A stretch of DNA of 64,000 nucleotides from an uncultured Lachnospiraceae bacterium (GTDB taxonomy: Bacteria > Bacillota > Clostridia > Lachnospirales > Lachnospiraceae). Shown piece by piece: positions 44,316 through 52,103 of this stretch. Below the pieces are notes generated by a model that saw nothing but the letters and a program-made list of their open reading frames with translations, did no database searches and was not told where the DNA came from. Position 1 is the stretch's first letter. The number at the start of each line of letters is the position of its first letter. Where the stretch lies: contig CAJUHR010000013.1 of assembly GCA_910586255.1 (NCBI GenBank), positions 35,230 to 99,229 of the forward strand. The letters run 5' to 3'. A program made the position numbers and the translations under genes.

Positions 44316-44344
44316 TTGACATTTTTTGCCCGCTATGCTACTTT
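44316..44344 (+). promoter_or_regulatory. Promoter of the AGCS symporter
   Basis: TTGACA (44316-44321), 17 bases, TACTTT (44339-44344). Start of transcription is predicted near 44351, about 95 bases before the CDS. Confidence 0.65.
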
Positions 44345-44384
44345 ATTAAAAGTGCGTAAATACAGATTGGATCATTTGCAATGG

Positions 44385-44418
44385 AGCAGGTGGAACAGGA
44401 TTGTTCCCCCTGCTTTTT
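44385..44418 (+). terminator. Intrinsic terminator inside the AGCS leader, attenuator candidate
   Basis: Arms 44385-44396 and 44403-44414 (12 bases, one mismatch) with a 6-base loop and a five-T tail, placed after the only plausible promoter and 27 bases before the symporter ATG. The gene must be read through this stop, so read-through may be regulated. No known riboswitch fold is seen in the 30-odd bases before it. Confidence 0.6.
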
Positions 44419-44445
44419 AATGTATGAGATCAGAGGAGGAAACGT

Positions 44446-45936
44446 ATGATTGAAGTTATCACCAATATCAATGGCATTATCAACAATTTTGTTTGGGGAA
44501 TTCCCATGCTAATCCTTTTGGTCGGCACCGGAATCCTGATGACAGTTCTTACCAAGGTATTCCAAATCTCTCACTTTGGATATTGGATGAAGCATACCCT
44601 GGGCAGCATTTTTACAGACAAACACATCACAAAGCACACGGATAAGGATGACAAATCCATCTCTCAGTTCCAGTCTCTGTGTACAGCTCTTGCCGCCACT
44701 ATCGGAACCGGAAATATTGTAGGTGTATCCTCTGCATTGCTTTTTGGCGGTCCCGGCTCGATATTTTGGATGTGGATCGTTGCTTTCTTTGGAATGATGA
44801 CCAATTATTCAGAAAATGTGCTGGGTATCTATTACCGCAAAAAGAATGACAAAGACGAGTGGTCCGGAGGCGCCATGTATTACCTGCGGGACGGCCTGGG
44901 CTCCAAACACGGTATGAAACAGGCAGGCGCCATACTGGCAGTCCTGTTTTCCGTATTCTGTCTGTTTGCCTCCTTTGGCATCGGCAACATGAGTCAGATC
45001 AACTCCATTGCCGGAAATATGAAGGCCGCCTTTGGCATTCCCAACCTGGTTTCCGGTATCCTGCTGATGATTTTGGCCGGTCTGGTGGTCTTAGGCGGTA
45101 TCAAGCGCATTGCGTCTGTCACGGAAAAGCTGGTTCCCTTTATGGCTATTTTCTATATTATCGGAGCAGTAATTTTGTGCGCTGTCAACGGAGATCAGAT
45201 TATCCCTGCTTTGGCTTCTATTTTCAAGGGAGCATTTGCCATGAAGGCTGTGGGCGGAGGAGTCGTGGGATCCGGCGTCAAAATGGCTCTTACCTGGGGC
45301 ATGAAACGGGGAGTATTCTCCAATGAAGCCGGCCTTGGCTCCTCGGTTATGGTACACTCCAGCTCCAATGTAAGGGAGCCGGTCCGTCAGGGGATGTGGG
45401 GAATCTTTGAGGTATTTGCCGATACTATCGTGGTGTGCAGCCTGACTGCTCTCACAGTGCTGACCTCCGGCCTTGTGGATCTGGATACCGGTGTGGTGAT
45501 CAGTGATGCCGAGGGCTCCGCTCTGGTGGGAGAAGCCTTTGCAAAGGTGTTCGGAGCGGCAGGGCCGGCATTTATCGCCATCGCTATCCTTTTGTTTGCC
45601 TTCTCCACAGTACTTGGCTGGAGCCATTATGGTTCCAAGGCCTTTGAGTACTTATTCGGCTCCGGCGCCATTATTGTGTACCGCATTATTTTCATTGTTT
45701 TCATCCTGGGAGGAGCAACCATGAGCCTGGACTTAGCGTGGGATCTGTCCGACACCTTCAACGGACTGATGGCCATCCCCAACTTAATCGGCGTGCTGGC
45801 CCTGTCGCCGGTGGTGTGCCGGATTACAAAGAACTATGTGGACCGCCGTATCCGCGGCCTTAATGTGGAGCCTATGCTGTCTGCCCTTCCAGATATTCAG
45901 AAAATACAGGCCACTGGTCTGGATGACAGCGATTGA
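44446..45936 (+). CDS. Alanine/glycine:cation symporter (AGCS family)
   Basis: 496 residues, about ten helices. Family signature: FQSLCTALAATIGTGNIVGV near the N-terminus, GPGSIFWMWIVAFFGM, WSGGAMYYLRDGL and GMKRGVFSNEAGLGSSVM. AGCS carriers take up alanine or glycine with Na+ or H+. GAGGAGG precedes the ATG. A terminator-like hairpin in the leader and a strong terminator after the gene frame it as a single unit. Confidence 0.95.
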   Translation: MIEVITNINGIINNFVWGIPMLILLVGTGILMTVLTKVFQISHFGYWMKHTLGSIFTDKHITKHTDKDDKSISQFQSLCTALAATIGTGNIVGVSSALLFGGPGSIFWMWIVAFFGMMTNYSENVLGIYYRKKNDKDEWSGGAMYYLRDGLGSKHGMKQAGAILAVLFSVFCLFASFGIGNMSQINSIAGNMKAAFGIPNLVSGILLMILAGLVVLGGIKRIASVTEKLVPFMAIFYIIGAVILCAVNGDQIIPALASIFKGAFAMKAVGGGVVGSGVKMALTWGMKRGVFSNEAGLGSSVMVHSSSNVREPVRQGMWGIFEVFADTIVVCSLTALTVLTSGLVDLDTGVVISDAEGSALVGEAFAKVFGAAGPAFIAIAILLFAFSTVLGWSHYGSKAFEYLFGSGAIIVYRIIFIVFILGGATMSLDLAWDLSDTFNGLMAIPNLIGVLALSPVVCRITKNYVDRRIRGLNVEPMLSALPDIQKIQATGLDDSD

Positions 45937-45973
45937 TTTAAGAAATCTATTTTAAAAGCTTATCTTAAGAGCC

Positions 45974-46010
45974 AAGAAAAGCCCCCTGTGTATTGTTGGG
46001 GGCTTTTCTT
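45974..46010. terminator. Bidirectional terminator
   Basis: AAGAAAAGCCCCC pairs perfectly with GGGGGCTTTTCTT. It closes the AGCS gene on the plus strand and the Gly/Pro tRNA pair on the minus strand. Confidence 0.88.
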
Positions 46011-46042
46011 GTTCCTGTTTTGAATGTCGGGGCAAATAAAAA

Positions 46043-46113
46043 AGCAGGTGATGGGAATCGAACCCACGTATCCAGCTTGGAAGGCTGGTGTTCTACCATT
46101 GAACTACACCTGC
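46043..46113 (-). tRNA. tRNA-Gly (TCC)
   Basis: Anticodon loop CTTCCAA (TCC), acceptor GCAGGTG/CACCTGC, T-loop GGTTCGATTCC, discriminator T. 71 nt as usual for Gly. Confidence 0.93.
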
Positions 46114-46140
46114 ATACTATATATAATTTGCACGGTACAA

Positions 46141-46215
46141 TCGGGGTGACAGGATTCGAACCTGCGACTTCCTGGTCCCAAACCAGGCGCTCTAGCCAAA
46201 CTGAGCCACACCCCG
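46141..46215 (-). tRNA. tRNA-Pro (TGG)
   Basis: Anticodon loop TTTGGGA (TGG), acceptor CGGGGTG/CACCCCG, discriminator A, T-loop GGTTCGAATCC. Confidence 0.93.
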
Positions 46216-46271
46216 ATATATGGAATGCTGTCATCCTGCATCACCAACCACTGTTGACCAACGCAAGAAAC

Positions 46272-46300
46272 ATTATATAACAATCACTCCACTTTGTCAA
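46272..46300 (-). promoter_or_regulatory. Promoter of the Pro-Gly tRNA pair
   Basis: Minus strand TTGACA (46295-46300), 17 bases, TATAAT (46272-46277): a full consensus, as expected for stable RNA. Confidence 0.88.
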
Positions 46301-46456
46301 CCAAAAATTTTCCTTAAAAAATGCAAAAATTTCCGGGTTAATTTCAGCAATTCGTTGTCATGTCTGTTTCCACCGGCAAAGCATATATCCGGACCTTTAA
46401 GAGCTGCCCAGTTTTCCAGATCCTCCAGTTCAAAGTCCCATACGCTTTGCCGGTCT

Positions 46457-46945
46457 CTAAGAGATGAAGCAGCGCTCATAGCGCACACTTCCATCCTCCT
46501 CCATATACATCAGCATATAGGAGGGCTTTCGCCCCTCCTGTCTCGGGTAAGAAAGACTTCCGGGATTTAATATAGTTATCTCCCCCCGCTTCTCAAGAAA
46601 TGGACGGTGGGTGTGACCATACATGGCGATATCGCAATCCCGGTCCACAGCCTCCTGGTACAGCCCTTCCACTCCCAGGGATACATTATAATAATGTCCG
46701 TGAGTCAGAAAAATCCTGTGGCCATTCAGTTCCAGCTCAATCTCCTTCTCCAGAGATGAGAAAAAGTCATTGTTCCCCATGACCATCTCCAGCTGACAGC
46801 CCTCATTGACCCATTCCGCAATCTTTATCTCGCTTCCCTCTGCGTCTCCCAGATGAATCAGCATATCCAACGGCGCCTGCTCCTCAATAACCTGTTTGAG
46901 ATTATCATCCTTGCGGTGTGTATCGCTTACTATCAAAATCTTCAT
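46457..46945 (-). CDS. MJ0936/YfcE-family metallophosphoesterase
   Basis: 162 residues. Metallophosphoesterase motifs: SDTHRKDDNL, HLGDAEGSE, MGNNDFF (GNHD variant with Asn for His), THGHYYN and YGHTHRPF. Family members hydrolyse phosphodiesters in vitro, with no settled role. Its ATG (46945) overlaps the end of rdgB by one base (a start/stop overlap), so they are coupled. It ends the four-gene set that starts at 50316. Confidence 0.88.
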   Translation of the reverse strand: MKILIVSDTHRKDDNLKQVIEEQAPLDMLIHLGDAEGSEIKIAEWVNEGCQLEMVMGNNDFFSSLEKEIELELNGHRIFLTHGHYYNVSLGVEGLYQEAVDRDCDIAMYGHTHRPFLEKRGEITILNPGSLSYPRQEGRKPSYMLMYMEEDGSVRYERCFIS

Positions 46946-47553
46946 CAGGATTCCTCCCCAAGAATTCGTTTCAGCTGCTGCTTCATGGCCTTAAGCGCCT
47001 TGCCCCGATGACTGATCCGGTTCTTTTCTTCAATGGTCAGCTCTGCAGATGTGACCCCATATTCCGGAAGCATCAGGATCGGGTCATATCCAAAACCGCC
47101 GCTGCCGGCCGGCTCATAGGCAATCCTCCCCTCCATGGTTTCCTCCGTATGTATGACACTCCCATCGGGCAGCACAGCCGCAATATTACAGACAAACCGG
47201 GCAGCGCGCTCTTCCTCTTTTGCCTCACTCAGCCGGTCAATAATATTCTGATTCTTGATCTCATAGGAGGTATCCTCCCCCATATAGCGGGCCGAATAGA
47301 TTCCCGGTTCTCCTCCTATATAATCCACCACCAAACCAGAGTCATCTGCCAAAACAATATCCCCTGTCTCCTGCCAGACCGCCCTGGCCTTGATCTCAGC
47401 ATTTTCCCCAAAGGAGCTTCCGTTTTCCACAATTTCCGGATCTGCTCCTGCTTCCTTCATGGACAGAATTTCACAGCCCAAATCTCCCAGGATCAGGCGA
47501 ATCTCCCTCATTTTTCCGGCATTTCCAGTAGCAAATATAATCCTGTGCTTCAT
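46945..47553 (-). CDS. rdgB: XTP/dITP diphosphatase (RdgB/HAM1)
   Basis: 202 residues. House-cleaning enzyme that hydrolyses ITP, dITP and XTP to keep them out of nucleic acids. Signature parts: IIFATGNAGKMREIRLIL, SFGENAEIKARA, LADDSGLVVDYIGGEPGIYSARYMG and GFGYDPILMLPEYG, then HRGKALK. Length normal. Its start overlaps the end of the protease gene by four bases (47550-47553), so it depends on translation of that gene. Confidence 0.95.
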   Translation of the reverse strand: MKHRIIFATGNAGKMREIRLILGDLGCEILSMKEAGADPEIVENGSSFGENAEIKARAVWQETGDIVLADDSGLVVDYIGGEPGIYSARYMGEDTSYEIKNQNIIDRLSEAKEEERAARFVCNIAAVLPDGSVIHTEETMEGRIAYEPAGSGGFGYDPILMLPEYGVTSAELTIEEKNRISHRGKALKAMKQQLKRILGEES

Positions 47554-49160
47554 AAATTATCCTCCGTATTTTTACGAATCGTGTAAGCCTTCAGGCAGAT
47601 ATTGCAGCTCTGCTTCTCCTCCGCCCGTTCCCAGTGAGCACCTTCAAAGCTGATATATCCCTCTCCGTCCTCCAGATTAATATGGCTTTTTCCGTCACCC
47701 GGATCATACTCAATGGCAATCGGGTGGACGCTTCCCGGAGTGGTCAAACGAATGACAACAGCAAACCGTTCCCCGGCATCTACCGAAACCCCTTTGTTTA
47801 AAGGAATCGTATAATAGCCGGCCTGACTGAGCTTTCCTTCGGCCAGAATTTTGGGTCTGTCCTTAAGCTGAGAAGCCGGGTCTTGTGATATATGGCCTTT
47901 TACATATATCTGATAGCTGGTATTCTCCCCGGTAGCATAAAATCCTACAGCCGCCACCTCTTCCGATTGACTGGCTGTGTAAATATTGGCAGCCCATGCC
48001 GTGTCCTCCCCATATCCCATTTGCCCAATCCAACCACACAGATCGCTTTGGTATATCCCGCCATAATTATCCGTACTCTCAATTCCCGTATAGATAATGT
48101 TGGTTCCTCCCAGATTGGCATCATAATAGGATACATAAAAGAAACCATTCTCTCCGAATTCCTTTCCCCAACTGTTCTCACACAAAAAGGCGCCGTTTCC
48201 CTCCACCTCTGTCCGAAAAGCTTCCTTGGGGAAATTGTCATCCCAGCCTACAATCACAATATCATGGTTGTGTTCTGTTTTATAGGGATAGCAGTAGGCA
48301 CAGGTTTCCTCATTATAATGCTCTGATTGGCTCTGACCATTCTGCATTGTAGTGTAGAGAGAACTCTGTATGCCTCCGCAGGCCAACACTCCCCGCTTGA
48401 TCATCTCCCTGTCATTCTCCGGCAAAATCCGAATCTCCTGAACATGCTTGACAGGCAAAAGTCCCTCTGGTGAAACACCATCGCCGTAAGGGTCCTGCTC
48501 CTCTGTCACAGGCCCCAGCCAGGAAAGCAAATATGCCATGGACATGGTGTACTCCCCTCCCTTTTTCTGCCCCAGGGCAAAATTGGGATTGTGAGACATG
48601 TGATCCTCAGAAAAATCCCACTCCTCCTTAGGAAGAAGGGCATTTTCCAGGGCTGTCAGGGAAGCAAACGACCAACAGGTTCCCAGCTCCCCCTGGTCCT
48701 CCACCAAAGCCGTCCGCCCCTCCTCTCTGGCATCATACCGGGCGGGAAGCTTCTCCTCACTCTCCAGAATCCGGTTAAACCTCTCTTTGCGCAGCCAGTA
48801 AGCTCTCCACCTCAAAATCTGAAGCTGCTCCCCTGGCAGCGAATAAAGCTCCTCCCTCTTTGAGGGTGAATTCCATATACGGCTGGAGTCTCTTCTCCGA
48901 AAAGTCCCCGGTTTTTCAGATGATTCCATTTTCTGTGTTCCTTCTCCTGGGGATTCTTCCGGGCTCTCTGTTTTTGCGTTTTCGTTTTCTGCGTCTTCTC
49001 CATGGATTTGCCTGGTTTCCCCGTCTTTTCCATTGGCTTGTCTGCTTTGTGCAGGCTTTTCGCCCGGAACTTCCCTGTACAAAAAACCACAGCCGCCCAG
49101 CAAAAGGATAATCAATCCCCCAATGCCCCATCGCCAAAGGGCCTTAGCTATTTTCCTCAT
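47550..49160 (-). CDS. Secreted papain-like (C1) cysteine protease lipoprotein
   Basis: 536 residues. N-terminal lipoprotein signal (WGIGGLIILLLGGC) with lipobox LGGC, then a low-complexity acidic linker to about residue 85. The C1 protease domain has QGELGTCWSFASL with Cys162, HDIVIVGWDDNF with the His and CENSWGKEFGENGFFYVSY with the Asn, so the triad is complete. The C-terminal 150 residues look like the lectin-like domain found in surface C1 proteases of Clostridia (AVGFYATGENTSYQIYVKG). The ATG at 49160 has AAAAGGA nine bases upstream; an ATG at 49169 abuts that site. Overlaps the methyltransferase end by 17 bases. Confidence 0.9.
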   Translation of the reverse strand: MRKIAKALWRWGIGGLIILLLGGCGFLYREVPGEKPAQSRQANGKDGETRQIHGEDAENENAKTESPEESPGEGTQKMESSEKPGTFRRRDSSRIWNSPSKREELYSLPGEQLQILRWRAYWLRKERFNRILESEEKLPARYDAREEGRTALVEDQGELGTCWSFASLTALENALLPKEEWDFSEDHMSHNPNFALGQKKGGEYTMSMAYLLSWLGPVTEEQDPYGDGVSPEGLLPVKHVQEIRILPENDREMIKRGVLACGGIQSSLYTTMQNGQSQSEHYNEETCAYCYPYKTEHNHDIVIVGWDDNFPKEAFRTEVEGNGAFLCENSWGKEFGENGFFYVSYYDANLGGTNIIYTGIESTDNYGGIYQSDLCGWIGQMGYGEDTAWAANIYTASQSEEVAAVGFYATGENTSYQIYVKGHISQDPASQLKDRPKILAEGKLSQAGYYTIPLNKGVSVDAGERFAVVIRLTTPGSVHPIAIEYDPGDGKSHINLEDGEGYISFEGAHWERAEEKQSCNICLKAYTIRKNTEDNL

Positions 49161-50316
49161 TGTTTCCATTCCTTTTAGGCGGCTTTGGCCCCAGAAACTG
49201 ATAAAAATAGGTTTTCATCATCCCGTTATAAATCTTTCTGTTCCTGTCTGCCTTTCGTCCCATATACTTTTCCACATCCTCATATGCCGTAATAATATAT
49301 GCAGACCAGGCATCCAGCGCTCTGTATCGGTCCCCCAGCTGCGTATACAACGCAGGAAGGCTGCTCTTATCTTCGAGCCGTTCTCCGTAAGGCGGGTTAG
49401 TTATGAGAAATCCGTATTTTTTCGGGTGACTAAGCACCTCCACCGGTCTTTGCTGAAAATGAATCATATGCCCCACGCCTGCTGCTTCTGCATTGGCACG
49501 AGCCGAGCGGACAATATCTCCGTCCGCATCGTACCCCTGAATGTCCACAGATACGGAATCATCCACCAGCTCCGCCGCCTCATCCATGGCAGCATACCAG
49601 TATTTGCGGGGAATCAGCTCCTTCCAGTCCTCTGCGAGAAAAGAGCGGTTCATCCCCGGCGCCATATTGGCTGCCATCATAGCCGCTTCAATAGGAAATG
49701 TCCCGCTTCCGCAAAACGGATCCACAAGAATCCTGTCCCGATTCCACGGTGTCAGCATAATCAAAGCCGCTGCCAGAGTCTCCTCTATCGGTGCCTTGCT
49801 GGTCAGCTTTCGATACCCCCTTTTGTGTAAAGACTCCCCTGTGGTATCCAGTCCTACGGTCACCTGATCCTTATAAAGAAACACCCGCAGCGGATAGCTG
49901 CTTCCCGTCTCCGGAATCACATCCCTGCCGTAAGCCTGCTTCATCCGTTCTACCATTGCCTTTTTCATCACTGACTGAATATCTGTAGGACTAAACAGCT
50001 TACTTTTTACAGAACCTGCCTTTTTTACCCAAAATTTTCCATCCGGGGGAATAAAATCCTCCCATGCAACCGCTTTTGTTCCCTGAAACAGCTCCTCAAA
50101 GCTGGTGGCCCGAAAGCTTCCTGCCTTAATCAGAATCCGTTCTGTGGTTCTTAAAAAAATATTGGCACGGCATACTGCCTCGGCATCTCCCAAAAATGTC
50201 ACCCTGCCATCCTCCACCTGGGTAATGTCGTATCCCAGATCCAGAATCTCTCTTTTCAGTACCGCTTCCATGCCAAAATGACAGGGAGCCATCAACTCAT
50301 ATCTTTTTTCTGCCAT
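49144..50316 (-). CDS. THUMP-domain class I RNA methyltransferase (RlmL/YpsC-like)
   Basis: 390 residues. N-terminal ferredoxin-like/THUMP region (about 1-160; AEKRYELMAPCHFGMEAVLKRE), then a Rossmann methyltransferase with VDPFCGSGTFPIEAA (SAM site) and LITNPPYGERL (the N6-adenine/N2-guanine type catalytic NPPY). In relatives it modifies 23S rRNA G2445 (RlmL). The ATG at 50316 follows AAAGG; the ATG-like start further up has no site. First gene of the methyltransferase, protease, rdgB, phosphoesterase set. Confidence 0.92.
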   Translation of the reverse strand: MAEKRYELMAPCHFGMEAVLKREILDLGYDITQVEDGRVTFLGDAEAVCRANIFLRTTERILIKAGSFRATSFEELFQGTKAVAWEDFIPPDGKFWVKKAGSVKSKLFSPTDIQSVMKKAMVERMKQAYGRDVIPETGSSYPLRVFLYKDQVTVGLDTTGESLHKRGYRKLTSKAPIEETLAAALIMLTPWNRDRILVDPFCGSGTFPIEAAMMAANMAPGMNRSFLAEDWKELIPRKYWYAAMDEAAELVDDSVSVDIQGYDADGDIVRSARANAEAAGVGHMIHFQQRPVEVLSHPKKYGFLITNPPYGERLEDKSSLPALYTQLGDRYRALDAWSAYIITAYEDVEKYMGRKADRNRKIYNGMMKTYFYQFLGPKPPKRNGNNEENS

Positions 50317-50349
50317 ATATCGCCTTTCTAAAAGCCGCACATCGTTTTA

Positions 50350-50483
50350 CAAATAACCGCACCAATCCCTTGCCTGTTTTCTCGATTGCACGGGTAAAAA
50401 AGCCTCAGCGCAGCCCCGCTACACCTGCGTGCTTTGACCTGTACACCCCAAAAAACACTCTGTGGGATTGGTCCGGTTATTTG
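50350..50483. ncRNA. Long imperfect inverted repeat, candidate structured RNA or leader
   Basis: Arms 50350-50369 and 50464-50483 match at 19 of 20 positions and enclose 94 bases with a small central stem (CGCAG 50409-50413 with CTGCG 50425-50429) and a large unpaired middle. It lies between the phosphoesterase stop and the methyltransferase start. A closing stem, wide bubble and apical hairpin recall 6S RNA, but it is shorter and no promoter was identified. It could instead be the leader of the methyltransferase operon. Confidence 0.4.
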
Positions 50484-50499
50484 CCGAACAATGTACTGG

Positions 50500-51045
50500 T
50501 TATGAGAAATCTATCTCCCTCACTACATTTTTGTCAAAGTCCAAAATCTGAAAAAGCCTGTCCTGTAAAATAGCATAGGTAGCCGGATTACCTCCTTTGG
50601 GAATCGAGACAGAACCCGGATTCAGAACATAGTAGTCTCCTATCCTGTCTGCCTTTAACAGATGAGTATGTCCGTGAATCAGAATGTCTCCGGCCTTCAT
50701 GGGAGGCAAGTGATCCTGGTTAAATACGTGCCCGTGAGTGGCATAAAATGTCAATCCGTTCAGCACAAAAACTCCGTAATCCGCCATCACCGGGAAATCC
50801 AGAACCATCTGGTCAACCTCGGCCTCACAATTCCCCCGAACCGCATAAATCTCATCCTTTATTTCATTCAGCATGGCAATCACTTCCTTGGGAGCATATT
50901 CTCTCGGCAAGTCATTGCGGGGACCATGATATAAAATGTCTCCCAATAAAATAAGACGCTCTGCAGCGGATCGGCGGTACTCCTCCAAAAGCCTGCGGCA
51001 ATACCATGCAGAGCCATGAATATCTGATGCAAACATATATTTCAT
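50500..51045 (-). CDS. YfcE-family phosphodiesterase
   Basis: 181 residues with the full metallophosphoesterase set: FASDIHGSAWYC, LLGDILYHGPRND, VRGNCEAE, ATHGHVF and IHGHTHLL. The family is phosphodiesterases with unclear physiological substrates; Bacillus and E. coli members act on bis-pNPP. An AT-rich leader with GGAG-containing sequence precedes the ATG at 51045. Related to, but distinct from, the phosphoesterase at 46457; here the GNHD position is GNCE. Confidence 0.9.
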   Translation of the reverse strand: MKYMFASDIHGSAWYCRRLLEEYRRSAAERLILLGDILYHGPRNDLPREYAPKEVIAMLNEIKDEIYAVRGNCEAEVDQMVLDFPVMADYGVFVLNGLTFYATHGHVFNQDHLPPMKAGDILIHGHTHLLKADRIGDYYVLNPGSVSIPKGGNPATYAILQDRLFQILDFDKNVVREIDFS

Positions 51046-51174
51046 TTTGTTTTCTCCTGACCGTTTGTACGGTTGCTTCTTGACAGTACTATTTTATAGC
51101 CTGGCCAAGGGATTGTCAACGAAAGCCTTTGAAAAACCCGGCGAAAATAATTGAAATGTATGAAAATCGCTTTC

Positions 51175-51200
51175 GGGCCAATCACCCTTCGGATTGGCCC
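51175..51200 (-). terminator. Hairpin after the rhodanese gene
   Basis: Perfect nine-base arms GGGCCAATC / GATTGGCCC. The tail is only moderately T-rich on the minus strand. Confidence 0.5.
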
Positions 51201-51252
51201 ACAGCCAATACATAAAGTCGGAAATCTCACTTAACCCACCGCTTTTCACTGC

Positions 51253-51558
51253 CTATCTCACCTTATGCCGCCCCCTGTATGCCTCAAATCCGCCGCACAC
51301 ATCAGCTGCCTGGTATCCATAGCGGGCCAACTGCCGTGCTGCTAACATACTCCGGGGCCCCCGGTAACAGTACAAAACAATCAGCCGGTCTGTGGGAAGC
51401 TCTCCCACCCGTCCCCAAAACTCTTCATCCGGTATATTTACTGCTCCGCGAATATGCGATTGCATATAAGAAGCTCTGTCCCGCATATCCACCAGATAAA
51501 TCCATCGATTCTCATCCAGATATTGCTCCAACTGTGCTACACTAATTACATACCACAT
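51253..51558 (-). CDS. Single-domain rhodanese-like protein
   Basis: 101 residues, one rhodanese domain: LVDMRDRASYMQSHIRGAVNIP and the active-site loop LYCYRGPRS with Cys64, followed by GFEAYRG. Such proteins carry sulfane sulfur for transfer to cyanide or to other thiols. The loop size is that of single-domain sulfurtransferases. The ribosome site is weak (an AGG nine bases upstream). Its neighbours give no pathway. Confidence 0.88.
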   Translation of the reverse strand: MWYVISVAQLEQYLDENRWIYLVDMRDRASYMQSHIRGAVNIPDEEFWGRVGELPTDRLIVLYCYRGPRSMLAARQLARYGYQAADVCGGFEAYRGRHKVR

Positions 51559-51600
51559 GATTTACTGCCTGTTTAGTCGGTTTACTTCCATTATATGTAG

Positions 51601-51627
51601 AAAAGCCGTCCCTTGTCCCGGGACGGC
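51601..51627 (-). terminator. Terminator of the Asn-rich gene
   Basis: Minus strand GCCGTCCC / GGGACGGC stem followed by TTTTC, about 75 bases past the stop of the 51700-51864 gene. Confidence 0.8.
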
Positions 51628-51699
51628 CTTCCATCCGGCAGCTTTACTCTGCCTTTGATGCTTGTAACCGTGTTTGTTTTTGATTTTTTCCGCAGAAAT

Positions 51700-51864
51700 T
51701 TAGCGATTGTTGTTCTGGCTGCTGTTACGGCTGCTGTTTTGATTGCTGTTCTGGCTGTTGTTCTGGTTGTTGTTCTGGCTGCTGTTGCGGCTGCTGTTCT
51801 GATTGTTGTTGCGGCTGTTGTTGCAGTTCTTGCTGTTATCCATATCACTGTAATTGTCTTTCAT
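51700..51864 (-). CDS. Asn/Gln/Ser-rich 54-residue protein, probable forespore protein
   Basis: A small gene with a perfect ribosome site (GGAGG, eight bases before the ATG at 51864). The protein starts MKDNYSDMDNSKNCN and is then made almost only of Asn, Gln, Ser and Arg. The 13-residue unit NQNSSRNSSQNNN occurs twice (21-33 and 41-53). Such composition resembles small coat or spore-core proteins of Clostridia, but no family is claimed. A close match to a sigma-G promoter lies at 51904-51932, and the gene ends in its own terminator. The plus-strand frame over this region (Ala/Val-rich) is only its shadow. Confidence 0.72.
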   Translation of the reverse strand: MKDNYSDMDNSKNCNNSRNNNQNSSRNSSQNNNQNNSQNSNQNSSRNSSQNNNR

Positions 51865-51903
51865 GATTTTACCTCCTGCTGGTTAATGGATTTGTTACAA
51901 GAG

Positions 51904-51932
51904 TAGTATGGCTTTTTAGGGACATTTTATTC
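51904..51932 (-). promoter_or_regulatory. Sigma-G-like promoter of the Asn-rich gene
   Basis: Minus strand GAATA (51928-51932), 17 bases, CATACTA (51904-51910). This fits the Bacillus sigma-G consensus gHATR / CATnHTA at each defined position. Start of transcription would lie near 51897, about 33 bases before the ATG. Confidence 0.6.
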
Positions 51933-52064
51933 TCGTCCGAAACATTTTTTTATTTTATTATTTCCATTTGCTTTTTGTGTACAGATTTAGTATAATCAAA
52001 ACAGAAGAAAATGATTTCCCTTAAATCGTTTTCTTCAGCCTTATTAATTATTTATACTCCCCTC

Positions 52065-52097
52065 AAAAAGCCAGGCAGCTCCCCTGCCTGGCTTTTT
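52065..52097. terminator. Strong hairpin at the edge of the integrase remnant
   Basis: AAAAAGCCAGGCAG pairs with CTGCCTGGCTTTTT around CTCCC. It lies within the open frame leading to the integrase fragment, so that frame is not a real gene start. Confidence 0.8.
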
Positions 52098-52103
52098 CTT
52101 GGC

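Noticed and set aside
46297..46494. 65-codon minus-strand frame after the phosphoesterase
   Set aside because: It overlaps the phosphoesterase 3' end and the consensus promoter of the Pro-Gly tRNAs, and has no ribosome site.
51613..51906. Plus-strand 97-codon Ala/Val-rich frame
   Set aside because: It is the complement of the Asn/Gln/Ser codon repeats in the minus-strand gene at 51700-51864, which has a far better ribosome site.
52011..52103. N-terminal part of the open frame leading to the integrase fragment
   Set aside because: A strong terminator lies inside it, and no integrase similarity is seen before about 52104.
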